Assembly: GCA_947038135.1 (NCBI GenBank)
Contig: CAMQVM010000067.1
Span: forward strand, 1-7,654
Length of the DNA: 7,654 bases
Source: an uncultured Rikenellaceae bacterium
GTDB lineage: Bacteria; Bacteroidota; Bacteroidia; Bacteroidales; Rikenellaceae
Direction of reading: 5' to 3'
Part shown: piece by piece, positions 5,419-7,654 of the stretch
Layout of the letters: each line of letters opens with the position of its first letter
Numbering within the stretch: the stretch's first letter is position 1
Notes under the pieces: generated by a model
Databases searched by the model: none
What the model was told of the DNA's origin: nothing
The model's input: only the letters and a program-made list of their open reading frames with translations
Program-made: the position numbers and the translations under genes

Positions 5419-6108
5419 ATGGATAAGCAACGTTATGAGAGAAATATGCTTTGTGATGGGTTTACAGCGGAGCATCAGAAGCTCTTAGCCGATGCAAAGG
5501 TTTTGGTGGTAGGTGCTGGAGGTCTTGGTAGCTATGTTTTAATGCACCTTACGGCTATTGGTGTTGGGACTATTGCTATCGCTGAATTTGATGTTGTGTC
5601 TGCATCGAACCTAAATAGGCAGGTGTTATATACTACCAATGATATAGGTAAGCTGAAGATTGAGCGCGCACGTAAAAGGCTAGAGGATATCAACCCATCG
5701 GTTAAAATAGTTGAATACCCTATAAAGATTGATGCAGTGTCAGTAGAGGGTGTTGTTGAGCTTTATGATGTAGTGGTAGACTGTACAGATAACTACGAGG
5801 TGAGGTATGTATTAGATTACAGCTGTAAAAAAAACAGAATACCGTTTGTGCATGGATCAGTTGCTGGATATGAAGGCAATGTAAAGATTTTTAGCTCAAA
5901 AGAAAATAGTGTTGGTTATAGAGATCTATTTGGAGATAAGCAAGAGAGCAGAGCTAAAATAGGTGTGTTGTCGCCTATTGTTGGAGTTGTAGGCTCGTTG
6001 CAGGCAATGGAGGTTGTTAAGGTTATAACATCATTGGGTAGTATGCTTGATGATAAACTACTTAATATAAACATACTTAACAACAGGTATGATATATATA
6101 ATATGTAG
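5419..6108 (+). CDS. thiF: ThiF-like E1 adenylyltransferase, without zinc cysteines
   Basis: Proteins of this family adenylate the C-terminal glycine of ThiS (or MoaD) with ATP. The 229-residue product shows the nucleotide-binding VVGAGGLGSY (30-39), the FDVVSASNLNRQ segment (57-68) with the conserved aspartate and arginine, GKLK (77-80), VVDCTDNYEVRYV (119-131), VHGSVAGYEGNV (144-155) and GVLSPIVGVVGSLQAMEVVK (182-201). E. coli ThiF binds zinc through two CxxC pairs and has a further cysteine that can link to ThiS. Here the first pair reads GYRD (167-170), the second is absent, and no cysteine precedes GVLSP. The only cysteines are C12, C122 and C136. The protein should still adenylate ThiS, but sulfur transfer by a ThiF persulfide is doubtful. 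Its place at the end of a thiS-containing operon supports ThiF over MoeB or HesA. A 35-nt gap follows thiH. Confidence 0.88.
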   Translation: MDKQRYERNMLCDGFTAEHQKLLADAKVLVVGAGGLGSYVLMHLTAIGVGTIAIAEFDVVSASNLNRQVLYTTNDIGKLKIERARKRLEDINPSVKIVEYPIKIDAVSVEGVVELYDVVVDCTDNYEVRYVLDYSCKKNRIPFVHGSVAGYEGNVKIFSSKENSVGYRDLFGDKQESRAKIGVLSPIVGVVGSLQAMEVVKVITSLGSMLDDKLLNINILNNRYDIYNM

Positions 6109-6150
6109 CGATTATGTGCTAAAATAATCACAATTTTACTGTTGATTAAA

Positions 6151-6269
6151 TAAAAATTGTATTACCCCAAAAACAGCTATAAGTTCTGTTTTTGGGGTGA
6201 TTTATTAATAAAAACCATACCTAAATAGTTGAAATAAGTATATTTAAGGTTTTGCGAATCTCCCTATAT
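6151..6269 (+). repeat. Left arm of a ~120-bp inverted repeat flanking the transporter gene
   Basis: Aligned by eye with the reverse complement of 7476-7596, about nine in ten bases match outside the hairpin loop. Blocks of 23, 28 and 16 identical bases are separated by single substitutions and 1-nt gaps. The order is an outer TAAAAATTGTATT end, a hairpin with ACCCC stem, ATTTATTAATAAAAACC, then AAGGTTTTGCGAATC. A weaker match may continue inward to about 6322 (TTGAGGGTTA, matched at about 7449-7458) after a gap. No coding frame is supported in it, and no clear flanking target duplication was seen. Confidence 0.85.
6161..6201. terminator. ACCCCAAAAACAG hairpin after the thi operon
   Basis: ACCCCAAAAACAG (6164-6176) pairs perfectly with CTGTTTTTGGGGT (6186-6198) across a 9-nt loop, and three more pairs including one U-G can be added. 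It begins about 50 nt after the thiF stop and is the likely end of the operon transcript. On the plus strand it is followed only by GATTTATTAAT; on the minus strand it is followed by a better T-rich stretch (AATTTTTATTT). It is therefore bidirectional at best and stronger for leftward transcription leaving the cassette. Confidence 0.6.
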
Positions 6270-6307
6270 AGATAAACAGTTTCATAATTGTAATCATCTG
6301 AATTATT

Positions 6308-6365
6308 TTGAGGGTTAAGATAAAAGGAGTATACTTTAGTATGCTACTTTAGTCTTAACCCTCAA
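6308..6365. repeat. 58-nt long imperfect hairpin with GAGGGTTAAGA arms
   Basis: TTGAGGGTTAAGA (6308-6320) pairs perfectly with TCTTAACCCTCAA (6353-6365). Inside it, 6323-6334 pairs with 6339-6350 with one mismatch and one wobble around a TTTA loop. The result is a long double hairpin with no T-tract on the plus strand. A partial copy of the right arm, TAACCCTCAATT, recurs at about 7450-7461 after the transporter gene. It may be the core of a miniature repeat element or an RNA structure in the transporter leader; nothing in the sequence decides between these. Confidence 0.6.
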
Positions 6366-6485
6366 TTATTTGCACTTTATTAATTTATCAATGATCTCAT
6401 ATAGTTTGGGTTTTCTTAGTTTTGCAACGAGCTCATGCCTTAAAGCAGTTCGTAATTTTGCAATGGTACTTATATCTTCATTAAA
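6366..6485 (-). pseudogene. Possible 3' remnant of an unidentified minus-strand gene
   Basis: The minus strand reads 39 sense codons then TAA (6366-6368), preceded in frame by a stop at 6486-6488. No ATG is present in frame. The peptide has protein-like composition: a mixed charged and hydrophobic pattern with stretches such as ISTIAKLRTALRHELVAKL and KLYEIIDKLIK that would form amphipathic helices. It looks like the C-terminus of a lost helical protein rather than a functional small gene. I do not recognise the family. Its 3' end abuts the 58-nt hairpin, as if that element had once served as its terminator. A chance open frame cannot be excluded. Confidence 0.3.
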
Positions 6486-6518
6486 TTAGGTCTGTTTATT
6501 GTAACTATCAATTATTCA

Positions 6519-7433
6519 ATGATAAAAGATAGTTATATGAATACTAAGGCAATATTAGCGCTCATTATAGGAAACACATTACTAGGGATAAATTTTACTC
6601 TATATAGTTCTTTGTTAAGTAAATACATAGAATTTAACTTGCTATTTGCTATGATAGTATTATCTAATGCTATATTTTATCTCCCCTCGCTGGTGCGTAA
6701 GCATAAATATAAATTTACACTGAAGGAGGTTATATTGCTGGTCGTTATGTCAGTTTTAATAGTGTATGGAAAAGAGTTTTTTTTACTCTGGGGTGTTGAA
6801 CGAACTAATTCGCTTGATGCCTCTACGCTTGCAACTATCACCCCTGTTATAACTTTGGTGCTCTCATCTTTATATAGACACGAAAAGATGGGCAGATACA
6901 AAATTATAGGTATAATGTTAATCTTGGGAGGCTCTACGGTCTTGATGGTGGAAAATTTTAGCCGTGATCAAGGTGGAGTACTTCTATCAGGGAATATATT
7001 TATATTTATATCACTGTTTTCATCTGCTGCGCATACGGTTTATATTAAAAAAGCTTTAGAGCGCCATCACTTTAATGTAGTAATGGCATGGGTGTATCTT
7101 ATTGGCATACTTATAACTGCTCCCTATTATGCCTCTGTTATTGATTGGTCTCCTTTGGCTAACCTCCCTTTAGATGGGGTGATGCAGTTGCTTGTGGTGC
7201 TAGTATTTGGTACTGCACTACCATCATATTTGATATACTATGCTGTTGAAAGGTTGACATCTACTCACACTGCTTTGTTCTCTTATTTTCAACCTTTATC
7301 AGCTCTTATTTTGGGGATAGCATTAGGGCTAAGACTATTTTATTTTGATAATATTATCGGTCTGGTGCTAATTTCTATGGGTGTATATATTGTGGTTTAT
7401 CGTTATCGCAAAGAAAACAGAAGTTTGATGTAG
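6519..7433 (+). CDS. EamA-family (DMT superfamily) inner-membrane transporter
   Basis: A 304-residue integral membrane protein with about ten hydrophobic segments, near residues 11-31, 41-60, 70-88, 100-118, 126-146, 158-176, 186-206, 222-242, 247-270 and 277-295. This is the two-fold EamA repeat. Family hallmarks are GNTLLGINF at the end of helix 1, LWGVERTNSLDASTLATITP (90-109) ending repeat one, and its counterpart YAVERLTSTHTALFSYFQP (241-259) in repeat two. Members export or exchange small metabolites such as amino acids, nucleosides or precursors; the substrate cannot be read from sequence. A second ATG at 6537 (Met7) gives the more typical short N-terminus MNTKAIL and may be the true start. 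The gene is alone between the inverted repeats and separated from the thi operon by a hairpin, so a link to thiamin transport is only a guess. Confidence 0.9.
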   Translation: MIKDSYMNTKAILALIIGNTLLGINFTLYSSLLSKYIEFNLLFAMIVLSNAIFYLPSLVRKHKYKFTLKEVILLVVMSVLIVYGKEFFLLWGVERTNSLDASTLATITPVITLVLSSLYRHEKMGRYKIIGIMLILGGSTVLMVENFSRDQGGVLLSGNIFIFISLFSSAAHTVYIKKALERHHFNVVMAWVYLIGILITAPYYASVIDWSPLANLPLDGVMQLLVVLVFGTALPSYLIYYAVERLTSTHTALFSYFQPLSALILGIALGLRLFYFDNIIGLVLISMGVYIVVYRYRKENRSLM

Positions 7434-7475
7434 ACACCCTATTTCATCATAACCCTCAATTTATTAACAATCTTA

Positions 7476-7596
7476 ATATAGGGCGATTTGCAAAACGTTA
7501 AATATACTTATTTTCAATTATTTAGGTATGGTTTTTATTAATAAATTACCCCAAAAAACACAACATATGCTGTTTTTTGGGGTAATACAATTTTTA
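7476..7596 (-). repeat. Right arm of the ~120-bp inverted repeat
   Basis: Read on the minus strand, this repeats 6151-6269 in the same order: TAAAAATTGTATT end, ACCCC hairpin, ATTTATTAATAAAAACC block, AAcGTTTTGCaAATC, CCCTATAT. Differences from the left arm are a few substitutions, three single-base gaps and a diverged hairpin loop. The stem itself has changed length on both sides (five A/T in the left copy, six here) while remaining fully paired, which suggests that the hairpin is under selection or was copied as a unit. Confidence 0.85.
7545..7586 (+). terminator. ACCCCAAAAAACA hairpin terminator after the transporter gene
   Basis: A perfect 16-bp stem (7545-7560 with 7571-7586) encloses a 10-nt loop and is followed by ACAATTTTTATTA, a reasonable U-tract. 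It begins about 110 nt after the transporter stop and is its likely terminator. It is the hairpin of the right repeat arm, so its T-rich side faces outward from the cassette, mirroring the left copy. Confidence 0.7.
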
Positions 7597-7600
7597 TTAA

Positions 7601-7654
7601 CGCTTTTTAAAAAAAGCGGCGCTCTAAAGAGCTCGCAAAAAGCACCTACGCGCC
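7601..7654. repeat. Cluster of stem-loops at the window's right edge
   Basis: CGCTTTTT (7601-7608) pairs with AAAAAGCG (7611-7618). GCTCT (7621-7625) pairs with AGAGC (7628-7632). GGCGC (7618-7622) could alternatively pair with GCGCC (7650-7654). The GC-rich character contrasts with the surroundings and resembles the stem-loops at the left edge of the window. No gene is visible. The element may continue beyond the window, so its nature is open. Confidence 0.4.

Noticed and set aside
6417..6460. TAGTTTTG (6417-6424) and TAATTTTG (6453-6460) as promoter boxes for the transporter gene.
   Set aside because: Both fit TAnnTTTG, but no TTTG lies at the expected upstream spacing. They fall within the possible gene remnant, and such octamers are common in this AT-rich DNA.
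6519..7433. Calling the EamA protein a thiamin or HMP transporter because of its neighbours.
   Set aside because: A hairpin and repeat arm separate it from the thi operon, it appears to be part of an independent cassette, and EamA sequence does not reveal substrate.

Overview
The window looks like AT-rich chromosomal DNA of an anaerobic member of the Bacteroidota, probably Bacteroidales. Three things suggest this: TAnnTTTG-type -7 promoter boxes, near absence of Shine-Dalgarno sequences (one clear exception), and a thiamin gene set with ThiS, a TenI-like protein, ThiE, ThiG, the oxygen-sensitive tyrosine lyase ThiH and a ThiF-type E1 enzyme. The assignment is inferred from sequence style, not from a database match.

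Layout. Positions 1-188 hold GC-rich stem-loops and no gene. A minus-strand gene (189-857) encodes a deoxyribose-phosphate-aldolase-fold protein that appears to lack the Schiff-base lysine. Between it and the next gene lies a 51-bp near-perfect palindrome (894-944) carrying one TATCTTTG box on each strand, so it reads as a back-to-back promoter pair. Rightward from it runs a tight operon: nadA (1000-1938), thiS (1947-2144), a tenI-like gene (2151-2864), thiE (2834-3451), thiG (3474-4250), thiH (4253-5383) and a thiF-like gene (5419-6108). Spacings are 2-35 nt after nadA, apart from one 31-nt overlap. The operon makes the thiazole half of thiamin. ThiF adenylates the ThiS tail so that it can accept sulfur; ThiH supplies dehydroglycine from tyrosine; ThiG closes the ring; ThiE joins thiazole to the pyrimidine. 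The pyrimidine genes thiC and thiD are not here, nor is a recognisable TPP riboswitch. NadA, the Fe-S quinolinate synthase of NAD synthesis, leads the operon.

The last part (about 6151-7596) is a cassette-like block: one EamA/DMT-family membrane transporter gene (6519-7433) enclosed by two roughly 120-bp inverted copies of the same sequence, each with its own strong ACCCCAAAAA hairpin. The left side of the block also holds a long imperfect hairpin (6308-6365) and what looks like the 3' remnant of a minus-strand gene (6366-6485). No transposase or recombinase is present. The window ends in further stem-loops.

The most interesting signals are the inverted-repeat transporter cassette, a 12-bp tandem repeat that inserts about 32 residues into the TenI-like protein, the symmetric divergent promoter, and the apparently non-catalytic aldolase homologue that shares it with the vitamin operon.
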